Shown: positions 1-11,117, numbered from the stretch's first letter. The stretch: 64,000 nucleotides of DNA from Meghimatium bilineatum (GCA_034231615.1 CM067298.1:3291834-3355833); one strand, 5' to 3'. The notes: generated from the letters alone by a model not told the origin. Translations and numbers: made by a program.

Positions 1-404
1 TATTTATACGAGAAAGTGTTTATGTGCATGAATGTTCATATTTGTGTATACATATATATATGTATATTTATGTGAGCGCTTTTTTATGTTAATGCACGTA
101 TCTCCATTCTGTGTCAATGTGTATACCTATTCTGGTGTGAGCCCTTTCCTGTGTGTGGATACATTTACATGCCTGTGCATTTTGTGTGGGTATCCTTCAC
201 ACATCTGTGTCCATCTTGTTATGTGTTTATTTCTTGACTCTTGGTGTGTGTTTACATTTCTATGTATGTTTAGGTTTGGTTTTATATATATGTTTATGTC
301 TATATTTGGTTTCACATTCATTCCATGCGTTTTCAAATGTTGATTCTTCTTCTATCCTTCCTTCCCCAAACCCACTCACCCCACAACCTCATCATTACTC
401 ATCT
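1..404. other. TG-rich unassigned sequence
   Basis: AT-rich DNA with many TGTG and TATG runs and no recognisable gene. Short open frames on both strands have no family resemblance. It ends where the 545-bp duplicated block begins. Confidence 0.5.
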
Positions 405-949
405 ATCATTGTCATATGCCATTCTTGTTGGCGTAGGTGACCATGGTTCTCTGTTCACAGTATTGTTATCAGGATCGTTGTTTCCAAGCCTTGCTAGGTT
501 GTCACATGAATATTTTCTCACGTCCCCATCTGTCTCTGTTCCCTTCAGTCGTGCCTGTTGTGACTATGTTCTTAAAACCTGCCTGTCTGATAGAGTGACA
601 AAAGGGGTATTTTTCTTATCTTTTTCTTTTATTATTCTTGCACTCATCTATAGTGTCTCTAATTTCCCACTTTCGGTTTGTTTATAATGAATGCACGCAT
701 TTTCACTTTGACTAGATGCGTTGCCATCCCTGCGCTATTATGGAGACGAGGGCTTGATGAAATATAGACATCTATTTATTTTTTTATTTTGTCGTTTTCT
801 GTTGTTTGTCTCTTGAAAAAGGTTCAATTTGAGCCGATACGTTGAGAATTGTCCTGTTTAGTTTTATTGTATGTTTTTTTTCTTTAATATATTTTTTATT
901 AATAGGCTAGGTAAGTGTTTTAGTAACCTTTTTACATCATTTTGCATTA
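405..949 (+). repeat. 545-bp direct repeat, copy 1
   Basis: This block is repeated head to tail at 949-1497 with only a few substitutions and small indels. Near its 3' end, at 812-853, it carries a short stem motif (GGTTC...GAGCC followed by GATACGT) that recurs elsewhere in the window. It may be a terminal repeat of a Penelope-like element, since those often occur in tandem; this is inference. An 85-residue stretch is open in both copies but resembles no known protein. Confidence 0.85.
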
Positions 950-1497
950 TCATTGTCATATGCCATTCTTGTTGGCGTAGGTGACCATGGTTCTCTGTTC
1001 ACAGTATTGTTTTCAGGATCGTTGTTTCCAAGCCTTGCTAGGTTGTCACATGAATATTTTCTCACGTCCCCATCTGTCTCTGTTCCCTTCAGTCGTGCCT
1101 GTTGTGACTATGTTCTTAAAACCTGCCTGTCTGATAGAGTGACAAAAGGGGTATTTTTCTTATCTTTTTCTTTCATTATTCTTGCACTCATCTATAGTGT
1201 CTCTAATTTCCCACTTTCGGTTTGTTTATAATGAATGCACGCATTTTCACTTTGACTAGATGCGTTGCCATCCCTGCGCTATTATGGAGACGAGGGCTTG
1301 ATGAAATATAGACATCTATTTTTTTATTTTGTCGTTTTCTGTTGTTTGTCTCTTGAAAAAGGTTCAATTTGAGCCGATACGTTGAGAATTGTCCTGTTTA
1401 GTTTTATTGTATGTTTTTTGTTTTTTTTCTTAAAAATATATTTTTATTAATAGGCTAGGTAAGTGTTTTAGTAACCTTTTTACATCATTTTGCATTA
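949..1497 (+). repeat. 545-bp direct repeat, copy 2
   Basis: Second copy of the block at 405-949. Differences include TTATCAGG versus TTTCAGG and shortened T and TATTT runs. The hammerhead-like motif lies at 1352-1393, at the same relative position as in copy 1. Near identity suggests a recent duplication. Confidence 0.85.
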
Positions 1498-1742
1498 CTA
1501 TTTGTTCATTAGGTTACTGCGGCACCATCCACTTTGTCGGACACCCTCTGGCCATTTGGTTATTTATATTTATTTTCAGATGCAGCATATGTGAAGTATT
1601 TGTTTCTATTTGAAATTAAAGTCATTAATAGAAATGTCAGGAAAACAAATATTCCAGACACTCAATAAAACGTAAGTTTTGTGGAAATAGATTTACTAAT
1701 GAAAGCTGTTAGATGACGCACCTACCCCCCTAACCCTAACCC
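1498..1742. other. Intergenic or intronic sequence with an isolated satellite unit
   Basis: No gene is seen. At 1712-1726 the core AGATGACGCACCTAC appears once. The same core is the unit of the large array at 7655-9345. It is followed directly by CCCTAACCCTAACCC, a short telomere-like run. Confidence 0.5.
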
Positions 1743-2010
1743 TTAAGTCAGTATTTCCTGATACTGAACGCCATAAAATGGTGAAGATTTCATATATTCA
1801 ACAATGTGTGTTTTGATACCTTCTTCAAGATAGTCTATTCTACGTTTCACATTATGGTCAGAGAGAGGTTGTTGATAACATTTATGGGCTGTTATCACTA
1901 AGACATATCTGCGGCTAATAAATGCCGATATTACTAATGTGTCCTCCACTGTATGGTCTTTCTTGTCTTTTGCAATAAACAAAAGCAGTTCATAGGATCC
2001 TTCAGTTGCA
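1743..2010 (-). other. Unassigned coding-like frame
   Basis: The minus-strand frame ending at 1743 is open for 158 codons (to 2219). The last 88 or so look protein-like, with balanced acidic and basic residues and segments such as HTVEDTLVISAF and RRIDYLEEGIKTHIVEYM. I do not recognise the family. A possible acceptor-like AG lies near 2010, but no donor is evident and the frame ends in a stop. It lies downstream of the nicotinic receptor exon on the same strand and is not receptor sequence. It could be a decayed mobile-element ORF, a terminal exon of another gene, or chance. Confidence 0.25.
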
Positions 2011-2271
2011 AAGTTGAAGAGCAAGAGGGGTAAGGGAAGCACAAGAGAGAAGATTCTTGGCGACCTAGGATTATTGAAGGCACGAATGAAGAAGATTCTT
2101 GACGACCTTAGATTATGACAAGGGAGGATATCGATATTGGAAATGATTGACAGCACACGAAAGAGAGGCAGTGGAAAGACCTGATAGCCAACGCCACACA
2201 GCATGTCGACACTCGACATAGACCGTTATAAGTCGAACATGACGATGTGCAGTCAACAGAGACCAACTTAC

Positions 2272-2429
2272 CAAATCAATGATCTGTGCTAAAGCAACGC
2301 CGTACGAGACATTTAGAGCCTGGTTGTTTCCCAGGCTAGGTCTGACCTGCTTGTTGTAGCTCTTCATGAGATCCCGGACAAGTCTGTATTCATCTTCTGT
2401 CCCGAAGTATGTGCTGCCGTGACAGTGAT
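2272..2429 (-). CDS. Nicotinic acetylcholine receptor subunit, exon 2 (N-terminal ligand-binding domain)
   Basis: This 158-base exon encodes 52 full residues that match the start of the extracellular domain of nicotinic receptor subunits: EDEYRLVRDLM, then YNKQVRP, then LNVSYGVALAQIIDL. Cys-loop receptors of this class are pentameric ligand-gated cation channels at the cell surface. The exon follows a TTTTCTCAATTAG acceptor and ends at a GTAAGT donor directly after the IIDL codons. From general knowledge, the second exon of animal nicotinic genes ends at this place, before a short third exon (about 45 bp, DEKNQ-like). The first two bases (AT) complete a codon begun in exon 1, so the upstream intron is phase 1. 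No disabling change is visible. The conserved disulfide and transmembrane segments would lie in exons beyond the left edge. The subunit type cannot be named from this exon alone. Confidence 0.88.
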
Positions 2430-3264
2430 CTAATTGAGAAAATTTTGACAATTGTAACACATTAAACAACACAATAGAAATAAAATCGTGGCCCCCAATT
2501 GGGAGCACCGGAATATTAACACTGTTGCTTAGTAATACATGTAATAGGAGACGACTAACAATTGTTCAGTATCCCTTACCATAATCTTCACTTTGGTGAA
2601 GCCTGTTGAACACCCATGCCTGGAGTGCTGGTAATAAATCAATCCTATTATCTTTAGTAAACCTCGAGAGTCAACGAACGGCAAAGTCTTCTACTGAAAA
2701 GAAAGTTGCCAGACTCATGACATTGCATTCAACATCCACCCTGAGTCTAGGCATTTTAGACATAAAAACTATTGTAGAATGTCCCCATTTGGAAATAAAA
2801 ATTACTTTAAAATATCCCAATTGTAGGCTTATATAGTATTTTAGAATTTCCCCATTTGAGACAACCATTTTAGAATTTCCCCATAGGAGACCAAGTTTTT
2901 AGAATACCCTCATTAGAATGTCCCCATTAAAATGTCCTCCATTAGAATGTCCCAATTAAAAAATATGTTAAGCTGAAAGTGTAATTCCATCTCCTGGCAC
3001 GAGGAATATGAGTGCCATCTCGACCTTCCTAGGAATCATGTTATTATCATCATCATCAGTGATTGTATGAGCCTTTAATCCACACGAAGCACTTTCTTGA
3101 GCAATTGTCTGACGAGGAACAATATTTTTGTCAGAAGTCCCATTGTTAAAAATTACCTGCTTAGAGAGAAAACAAGTACTTAATCATCACTCTCTCACAC
3201 GCAGCTACACCTTTTCCTTAATCTTCCTGTATACCATTATATATCTTTTTACCTGATATATAAT
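2430..3264. other. Intronic sequence with a degenerate short repeat
   Basis: Probably within intron 1 of the nicotinic receptor gene. Between about 2770 and 2960 there are diverged copies of a motif like TTAGAATGTCCCCAT. No gene is seen. Confidence 0.5.
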
Positions 3265-3625
3265 TAATATTTGCCTGATCTCTTTACCTGATCATCCCTT
3301 ACTTTTCGTTATCTGACCATCCTGATTTCTTGATGTTTGCCCTCCTTCCACGTCTCGTAGCTTGACCTGCACACACTTCTCGTTGCCTGACCTTCCCTTA
3401 TTTCTCGATTATTTACCTTCTCTCATGCCTCAATGCTTGACCTTCCTTCATTTCTCAATTTTTGATCTGCCACACATCTTGATGCTTGACCAGCCTTACG
3501 TCTCGATACGTGACCCCCCCCCCCTCCCATGCCTTGATGCTTGATCTGCCTCACGTCTCGATACTTGAGCCCCTCCCATCATGTCTCGATACTTAATCGT
3601 CCTTCACGTCTCGAGACCTGCTTGA
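3265..3625 (+). repeat. Degenerate tandem repeat, unit near 32-36 bp
   Basis: Diverged copies of a unit containing CACGTCTCGATACTTGAC and TGATGCTTGACC run through this stretch, with a C run near 3515. The divergence suggests an old array. Confidence 0.6.
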
Positions 3626-3717
3626 CTGTGTGACAGTAATATTGTAACATCAGCATATTTTAGTTCTGGTATCTAGTGACCTCCGACGTTGAGTGGGTCA
3701 AAGTTATTCTCTGTTGG

Positions 3718-4894
3718 TCATTTCTTACATTCCTCATTATGTTCTCTGCATAAATGTTGAAAGAGATATGGTGAAAGGACACATCCTTGTCTAACGCCTT
3801 TTTCAACGCCGAAACAATCAGATGTTTCACTGCCTACTCTCACGGCTGCTTGCTGATCTTGATACAGTGTGTTGATGAGGCGGATTAGGTGTAGCGAGAA
3901 ATCCATGTTGTTTCAAAGTTGTGATGTACACATTTGAATTCATTCGTGTAGTCAATACAACATGCTATAAACTGCATTTCTCTATGATGTTCCGTATAGC
4001 GAAAATATAGTCTCTGGTGCCCCAGCCCAGTATGAAACCTGCGTATGTTTCATTTAACTCTTCTTCCAGCTTATGTTGTAGTCTGTTCATGATGATATCA
4101 AGTTGTATTTTGCTGGCGTGATTGATCAGTGCAATGTTTCTGTAGTTGGTGCATAGCGTTTGGTTTCCCTTCTTCAGTAGCGGTTTGTAGACTGATCGTG
4201 TCCATTCCTTGAGCCAAACTTCACTTTTCCAGATCTTGGTACAGAGTGTGTGGTAGATGGTGATGGAGGTTTCTCCCCCTGTCTGGATCATTTCAGCAAG
4301 TTATATTATCACACCCTGGAGATTTCCCTCTCTTCGGGTTTTTAATGGCTCATCTGACTTGATCTAAACTGGGCTCTGGTTCTAATCAACTGCTATCGTG
4401 GGTGTTTATTGTCAGTGTATTTGTGGATTTTATCATACATTTCCTGACAGTATTCTTTCCATCTTTGCATGTTATCTTTGTTTTCTGTCAATGTGTTACT
4501 ATATTTGTCTTGAATGATGTTTAGTGCTTGCTTGACATCACCTGTAACAGTTCTCATCTCTGTGAACATACTATCACTTGTTCCTTGTTTTGTTCATCCC
4601 CTCTATCTTTCCGCTGGTTTCCAGTTTGTATATATGCTTGTCTTGTATTTTTCCATATTGTTTGTGGTGATTTATTTGAATTTGCTGTGATTTGCAGTGT
4701 AATTCATTGTTTTAATTTGTCGTCTGTCTTCAATTAGTTTGAGAGTTACATCTGAGATGTAGCCATTTTTTCTTTTGTAACTTTTCTGGATATAAGATTT
4801 TGTGCTGTAGAAACAAGAATATCTCTTGCATAGTTGGCTAGTTCATCGGTTGTTAAATCTTCTTGTACAGCCAGAAGTATTTCCAATTTGTTGT
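3718..4894 (-). pseudogene. RTE-like LINE relic: linker and reverse transcriptase
   Basis: Minus-strand frames, interrupted by stops and frameshifts, read through the endonuclease-RT linker (VQEDLTTDELANYARDILV), the palm entry SPGCDNI and MIQTGGETSI, then LCTNYRNIALINHASKI and finally GVRQGCVLSPYLF, which is RT motif B. This order is typical of an RTE-like non-LTR retrotransposon. The catalytic YxDD segment and the C-terminus are missing at the left end near 3715. The endonuclease end continues at 5435-5700, on the other side of a 28-bp minisatellite. The copy is dead and probably lies in intron 1 of the receptor gene. Confidence 0.8.
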
Positions 4895-5434
4895 GAACTT
4901 GGATGCTATACTCTGTCGGTATGTTGTTGTGTGCTATATTCTGTCGGTATGTTGTTGTGTGCTATATTCTGTTGGTATGTTGTTGTGTGCTATATTCTGT
5001 CGGTATGTTGTTGTGTGCTATATTCTGTCGGTATGTTGTTGTGAACTTCGATGCTATACTCTGTCGGTATGTTGTTGTGTGCTATACTCTGTCGGTATGT
5101 TGTTGTGTGCTATACTCTGTCGCGTGTGTTGTTGTGTGCTATACTCTGTCGGTATGTTGTTGTGTGCTATATTATGTCGGTATGTTGTTGTGTGCTATAC
5201 TCTGTCGGTATGTTGTTGTGTGCTATACTCTGTCGCGTATGTTGTTGTGTGCTATACTCTGTCGGTATGTTGTTGTGTGCTATATTCTGTCGGTATGTTG
5301 TTGTGTGCTATACTCTGTCGGTATGTTGTTGTGTGCTATATTCTGTCGGTATGTTGTGTGCTATACTCTGTCGGTATGTTGTTGTGTGCTATACTCTGTC
5401 GGTATGTTGCTGTGTGTTATACTCTGTCGGTAGT
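4895..5434 (+). repeat. 28-bp minisatellite inside an RTE-like LINE
   Basis: About 19 copies of a 28-bp unit containing TGTTGTGTGCTATACTCTG and TCGGTA. The first and last units merge into the LINE coding sequence on either side, so the unit appears to be an amplified piece of the element (codons around TEYSIQVHN on the minus strand). Open frames across the array only reflect the absence of stops in the unit. Confidence 0.9.
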
Positions 5435-5700
5435 TGCTGGTGTCAAAACTGATGGGTCTAGCATCTTTTATAACATTGTAAAGCTTTATTTTGACATCCT
5501 TGACGAGAAGTTCGTGGTTTGTCTCGCAGTCGGCACTCCTAAGGATCTTGGCACATAGAATGATTGACCTTCATTTGTGTTGGATTAAGATGTAATCTAT
5601 TAGATTTTCTGTCTTGTCGTCTGGTGATGTCCGCGTGAACAGTTGTCTTGTGTCTTGTTGGAATAGTTATATGTCTACCTGTCGTTTCTCTGTCTGTCTA
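5435..5700 (-). pseudogene. RTE-like LINE relic: endonuclease C-terminal part
   Basis: Minus-strand translation gives FTRTSPDDKTENLIDYIL, then ILCAKILRSADCETNHELLV and KIKLYNVIKDARPISFD. This corresponds to the end of an apurinic-type endonuclease (the IDYIL and D-x-x-x-x-NHELLV segments, with NHE where active copies usually have DH). It is the same element copy as 3718-4894, split by the 28-bp array. Confidence 0.75.
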
Positions 5701-6359
5701 ATCAACATACCTCATATATATATATATCTGCGTCAATGTATAATTTATGATTTCTCAGAATACTACAATAAAACATAAATTGTATATTTAGCCAACTTTT
5801 CTTTCCTGCTTGACTTACAAATCTCACACAACCTTCCCACGTTGAAATGCATATGACAATTCTCTTTATCTTCCGCAGATGTCACAGGTGTCTCGTCAGG
5901 TTAACGATGACACATATCATTTACCTGGACTGAAATTAGTTTACCGCTCAGGTGAACCAGAGACAATAAGTTCTTAAACTCATGTTTGACTGTTGATTGA
6001 TCAGGTTGACTGACTTCATGGATGAGTTAGTAGGGCAGTGATATACGTCTAGATAGCACTATCAAGATCCACAACTGCAACCGATGTGTTTGCACGTATG
6101 CCATACGTATATTTGAGTACACGAAAACTATACGTATATTTGCGACCAACATACTGCATGCATATAAGCATGTATATAAATAGTTTAGTATATAACTTAT
6201 CGTGACCAATGGCTATATAAGACCTACCAGCAGAATGCAAACAATCCTTGATACTTAACGATTGTGATTATTTCTCTACTTTGTGTGTTTGCTGCATGAG
6301 GGATTAAAGCCTCTTGCTGAGGCATAATTTTTTCAACATAAGACTGGAGTCTTCTCTTT
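5701..6359. other. Unassigned AT-rich sequence
   Basis: Contains a short (TA)n run near 5711 and frames without family resemblance. From about 6290 it may be the 3' UTR of the LINE end at 6360-6690, because a hairpin (GCCTCTTGCTGAGGC) follows that stop. Confidence 0.4.
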
Positions 6360-6690
6360 TTAATTTATACCCTTTTATGCCGTGCTGCGTCAGGGGTAGA
6401 ACCTTGCAGCGTCAGGTGTAGAAGAGTTCTTCTGAGATGACATTTTTGTGTGTTTCATATATGTTTATTTTCGCTGACTCTTTTATTTCTGTAATCCATC
6501 GTTTGCGAGGTCTGCCTCTGGCTTATTTACATCGTGTCTGTATAGTAATGCATTTTGAGGAAGAAAACTGTCTGATGATAGTCTGGAAGCATGTGAAAAC
6601 CACTTAATCTGTTGTATTCTGATGTAATGCAATATTGACATTATGTTTGTTAGACTTCTGATGTTTTCATTACTGATTCTTTTTGTTATT
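6360..6690 (-). pseudogene. LINE C-terminus relic
   Basis: Minus-strand codons read IRIQQIKWFSHASRL, then RGRPRKRWITEIKESAK and HGIKGYKLKRE, with frame breaks and a stop. The QIKWF(G/S)H and GRPRKRW signatures are typical of the C-terminal tail of RTE-like and related LINEs. A related tail lies at 54030-54310. It is a short 3' fragment with no RT domain. Confidence 0.65.
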
Positions 6691-6732
6691 GTTAATCCGA
6701 GAATTATACATAGACATTTCTGTTGACCAGAG

Positions 6733-7031
6733 TCTGTCTATGTTAGTTATACATGGACGGTGATGGTTGTTGTCTATGTTAGTTATACATGGACGGTGAT
6801 GTTTGTTGTCTATGTTAGTTATACCTGGACGGTGATGTTTGTTGTCTATGTTAGTTATACCTGGACGGTGATGGTTGTTGTCTATGTTAGTTATACCTGG
6901 ACGGTGATGGTTGTTGTCTATGTTAGTTATACCTGGACGGTAATGTTTGTTGTCTATGTTAGTTATACCTGGACGGTGATGTTTGTTGTCTATGTTAGTT
7001 ATACATGGACGGTGATGTTTCTTGTCTATGT
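6733..7031 (+). repeat. 36-bp minisatellite
   Basis: About eight copies of a 36-bp unit containing TATGTTAGTTATACCTGGAC and GGTGATGTTTGTTG. Because 36 is a multiple of three, open frames run through on both strands. Confidence 0.92.
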
Positions 7032-7654
7032 GTGACCTTATTGTCTTGGACATTTAAATAACTGCAGATGCAAGTATTGCAAAATAAAATCCATAGGTGT
7101 CATGCGTCTTCTGTGCTGCGTGTTTAAGGGGTTTGAACAAAATGTAGGAACCATGAAAATGGCTAACAATCATGGCTAATTTTTGAGAATTGATAACTTT
7201 TGAGAATTGATAACTTTTGAGGACTTAAAGTCATGAGAAGAAGCAAAAGTCATACGAAGACTCAAACGTTTTGAAAAGATAAGACATAAATCTTCACATT
7301 AGCTGGAGTATGAAGCATCATCTAGGTGACTCTAAGCCATGTCAAGACCTGAAGAAAATTGAGGGGGTACTGGAAAGACAACTTAGAGGGGGCAGTGGTC
7401 ATAAGAGGACTTGGAAACTGAAGATGGTTTAGAGAAGATATTAATGAAAGTAAGCACAAACAACAAGATGAAATAAGTGTACTTGAGAGATGATACATAT
7501 AAAACACTAACATACAACCACTTCTGTATTTCAATTTGTTGTATTTGTACTGGACAGCTGACCATAAATGAAAAGACAATGATTGAAAAATCTGAAAGTA
7601 ATCAGAAAAATAATTCTCAATTGAGAATAGAGACAGCAACAGCAGTTCAACATC
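7032..7654. other. Unassigned sequence
   Basis: AT-rich, with a two-copy TTTTGAGAATTGATAAC repeat near 7180-7220. No gene is seen. Confidence 0.4.
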
Positions 7655-9345
7655 AGCAGCAGATGACGCACCTACCAACAGCAACATCAGATGACGCACC
7701 TACCAACAGCAACATCAGATGACGCACCTACCAACAGCAACATCAGATGACGCACCTACCAACAGCAACAGCAGATGACGCACCTACCAACATCAGCAGC
7801 AGATGACGCACCTACCAACAGCAACAGCAGATGACGCACCTACCAACATCAGCAGCAGATGACGCACCTACCAACAGCAACAGCAGATGACGCACCTACC
7901 AACATCAGCAGCAGATGACGCACCTACCAACAACAGCAGCAGATGACGCACCTACCAACAACAGCAGATGACGCACCTACCAAAAACAGCAGCAGATGAC
8001 GCACCTACCAACAACAGCAGCAGATGACGCACCTACTAACAACAGCAGCAGATGACGCACCTACCAACAACAACAACAGCAGATGACGCACCTACCAACA
8101 ACAGCAGCAGATGACTCACCTACCAACAACAACAGTAGCAGCAGATGACGCACCTACCAACAACAACAGCAGCAGATGACGCACCTACCAACAACAACAG
8201 CAGCAGATGACGCACCTACCAACAACAACAGCAGCAGATGACGCAACTACCAACAACAACAGTAGCAGCAGATGACGCACCTACCAACAACAACAGCAGC
8301 AGATGACGCACCTACCAACAACAACAGCAGCAGCAGTTGACGCACCTAGCAACAACAACAGCAGCAGCTAATGACACACCTACCAACAACAACAGCAGCA
8401 GATGACGCACCTACCAACAACAGCAGCAGATGACGCACATACCAACAACAACAGCAGCAGATGACGCACCTACCAACAACAACAGCAGCAGATGACACAC
8501 CTACCAACAACAACAGCTGTAGATGACGCACATACCAGCAATAACAGCAGATGACGCACCTACCAACAGCAACAGCTGCAGATGACGCACCTACCAACAA
8601 CAGCAGCAGCAGATGACACACCTACCAACAACAACAGCAGCAGATGACGCATCTACCAACACCAGCAGAAAATGACACACCTACCAACAACAACAGCAGC
8701 AGATGACGCATCTACCAACACCAGCAGAAAATGACACACCTACCAACAACAGCAGCAGATGACGCACCTACCAACAACAACAACAGCAGATGACGCACCT
8801 ACGAACAACAACAGCAGCAGATGACGCACCTACCAACAACAACAACAGCAGATGACGCACCTACGAACAACAACAACAGCAGATGACGCACCTACGAACA
8901 ACAACAACAGCAGATGACGCACCTACGAACAACAACAGCAGCAGATGACACACCTACCAACAGCAACAGCAGCAGCAGATAACGCACCTACCAACAACAG
9001 CAGCAGCAGATGACGCACCTACCAACAACAACAGCTGTAGATGACACACCTACCAGCAATAACAGAAGATGACGCACCTACCAACAGCAACAGCTGCAAA
9101 TGACGCACCTACCAACAACAGCAGCAGCGGATGACGCACCTACCAACAACAACAGCAGCAGCAGATGATGCACCTACCAACAACAGCAGCAGCAGATGTC
9201 GCACCTACCAACAACAACAGCAGCAGATGACGCATCTACCAACACCAGCAGCAAATGACGCACCTACCAACAACAGCAGCAGATGACGCACCTACCAACA
9301 ACAACAACAGCAGATGACGCACCTACGAACAGCAGCACAGGCTTG
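7655..9345 (+). repeat. CAG/CAA-rich minisatellite with TGACGCACCTACC core
   Basis: About 1.7 kb of units near 24-33 bp. Each has the core AGATGACGCACCTACC followed by a variable run of AAC and AGC triplets. Unit length varies mainly by triplet number, so it behaves like a minisatellite with an internal trinucleotide microsatellite. Frames through it are compositional, rich in Leu and Cys on the minus strand. It lies within the predicted intron 1 of the nicotinic receptor gene. Confidence 0.95.
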
Positions 9346-10159
9346 GCAGATGACGCACCCACCTATATTGTCACTACATGTCTTGTCTCAAATTCTTACT
9401 GTAATTTTCTATCAAATAATCTCCATGTCTTCTATCAAATGATTCCCTTGTCTGAAAATCTCGACTCAAAGAGGAATCAATAGTTGAGAGAATGAACTTC
9501 ACTGTACTAGGGTTTTTCCATATATGCTCATGCCTATCGAGATTGCACGTACCGGTAAAGATTAGCGGTCATGGCTCGTAACCTCAAGTACAAATCCCAA
9601 GGAAATCTGCGAAAATATGAGCTTGTAAACCAGACCTCATGACAATGGATCTGACTCGCGACCTCTTGAGAATAATGAAAAGGGCTGAACCACTGCACAA
9701 AAAGACCTCTCAAAGTTGAGGATAAATGATCTTTATTGAGAAACAGCAAGAAATGGTCAGTTAGATTATGTTTCTAACTTTATTCTCTCCCTTTAATCTT
9801 GAATGTATACGTTTGGTAAGAACTATGAACAGGGTAGTGAAGTTGTGTTCATCACTGGAAACACACATAATTACACACACAAAATGATGTTTCGATCCAA
9901 AGATTAAAGGTCTTTGAGAACTGAATGTGTTTATCCTAATTTACAGCTTGGGTGAGATATCTGCGCCTTAGACATGATATGATACATATATAACGTAAAC
10001 ATAACATCTATGGTTCACTTTGATCTAAATGGTAGGGTAGCCAAATCTACACCCAACCTTCTTAACTGTATCTTATAACATGCATGACATGTTACAATTT
10101 TGTTTATTTTCTGCTGGTCTTTTGGACTTAAAAATTGACGTTCGCTTGGTGTGATATTG
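9346..10159. other. Unassigned sequence
   Basis: No gene, RNA or repeat is recognised, and short frames lack similarity. Confidence 0.4.
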
Positions 10160-10376
10160 GTTATAGCAATGTAACATTTAATGTGGCAATGTTGTATAAC
10201 TTGTAGCTATGTAACATTGACTGTGACAATACAATGTTGTATAACGTGTAGCAATGTAGCTTTGAATGTGACAATGATATATAACGTGTAGCAATGTAGC
10301 TTTGAATGTGACAATGATATATAACGTGTAGCAATGTAGCATTGAATGTGACAATGATATATAACTTACAGAAATG
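10160..10376 (+). repeat. 40-bp minisatellite
   Basis: About five copies of a 40-bp unit containing GTAGCAATGTAGCTTTGAAT and GTGACAATGATATATAAC. Confidence 0.9.
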
Positions 10377-10401
10377 TAGCAGATATTGTTTGACGAACTG
10401 T

Positions 10402-10631
10402 CGGAAAGGGCAAAGAATTAGAGGCAGACCACTCGTTAGACACACAGATATATGTAAGCAATCGATGAAAAAAAATGTTCTATAGATCACAATCGCAGGA
10501 AAATTGTAGCAGAAGGCCGTGATGCATGGAGGTCGACATTGCAGAAAGTTGCGGACACATTTGAAACACTTTTGAGGGACAGACTACAAAACAAGCGACA
10601 TACACGTAAAGTAAAGGTCGGTGCACAATAG
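10402..10631 (+). pseudogene. LINE C-terminus relic
   Basis: Plus-strand codons read RKGQRIRGRPLVRHTDICK. After a frameshift in an A run near 10470 they continue NRRKIVAEGRDAWRSTLQK and end at a TAG at 10629-10631. GRP-L-R-x-D-x-CK followed by R-D-AWR is typical of the tail of Jockey- or CR1-like LINE polyproteins. No RT domain remains. Confidence 0.6.
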
Positions 10632-11035
10632 CGATGAGTGATTAATTCTACATTTAAAACTGTATAAACACACAGATATTCAAATAATTTAGGTAGATTA
10701 TAACTTGTCTTATCTATGCAGAAAATGGTATAAGTTGGAGAAGCAACAACATATATTTCTACCAGAATTGCAGTAGCATCAAGAGCACTCCACCAGTTAA
10801 CTAACACATGGAAATCAAAAACAATAAGTTAATATACCATAAATATGTGTGAAAATAAATTTCTTTGGAAAATCTTAACGATTTGTTGAGAAGAATTCAA
10901 GTGAAACAAGCAAGAGAAGACACCAAGTATCGCTATCGAAGTGGACATGAACGCCCACAATGATCTTGTAAATACAGTTAAATCTCTGCATGATTCACAA
11001 CGTTATACTATATATGATTTCAAAGTGGGACTTAC

Positions 11036-11117
11036 CGATAAGGCCAATGATGAACCCGTACACAAGTATCCAGACATCCATCTTGAGCACCAGCAACTCC
11101 TTGCAGTCATTAGGCAT
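11036..11117 (-). CDS. Candidate exon 1 of the nicotinic receptor subunit (signal peptide)
   Basis: From the first ATG after an in-frame stop, 27 codons are read and the exon ends with one extra base before a perfect GTAAGT donor. The peptide has a short polar start (MPNDCKELLVLK) and a hydrophobic core (MDVWILVYGFIIGLI), the shape of a signal peptide. A second ATG at 11081 is a possible start. The exon ends in phase 1 and the receptor exon at 2272-2429 begins in phase 1; joining them gives an Asp codon just before HCHGSTYF. From general knowledge, nicotinic genes often have a phase-1 intron right after the signal peptide. The link across 8.6 kb is inference. Alternatives are the start of another membrane protein (TM1 of a GPCR can look like this) or chance. 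Confidence 0.5.

Noticed and set aside
325-1231. Duplicated gene in the 545-bp repeats
   Set aside because: The two similar frames simply follow the DNA duplication; the peptide has no domain and the block looks like non-coding repeat DNA.
1729-1745. Interstitial telomeric repeat (CCCTAA)
   Set aside because: Only about two and a half units, too short to separate from chance; similarly short runs occur near 40549 and 40578.
7655-9345. CRISPR array reading of the regular repeats
   Set aside because: No constant repeat with unique spacers; unit length varies by triplets and the inter-core sequence is low complexity.
11036-11117. First exon of a G-protein-coupled receptor
   Set aside because: The hydrophobic segment could be TM1, but the N-terminus is very short and the phase and strand fit the nicotinic receptor exon; kept only as an alternative.
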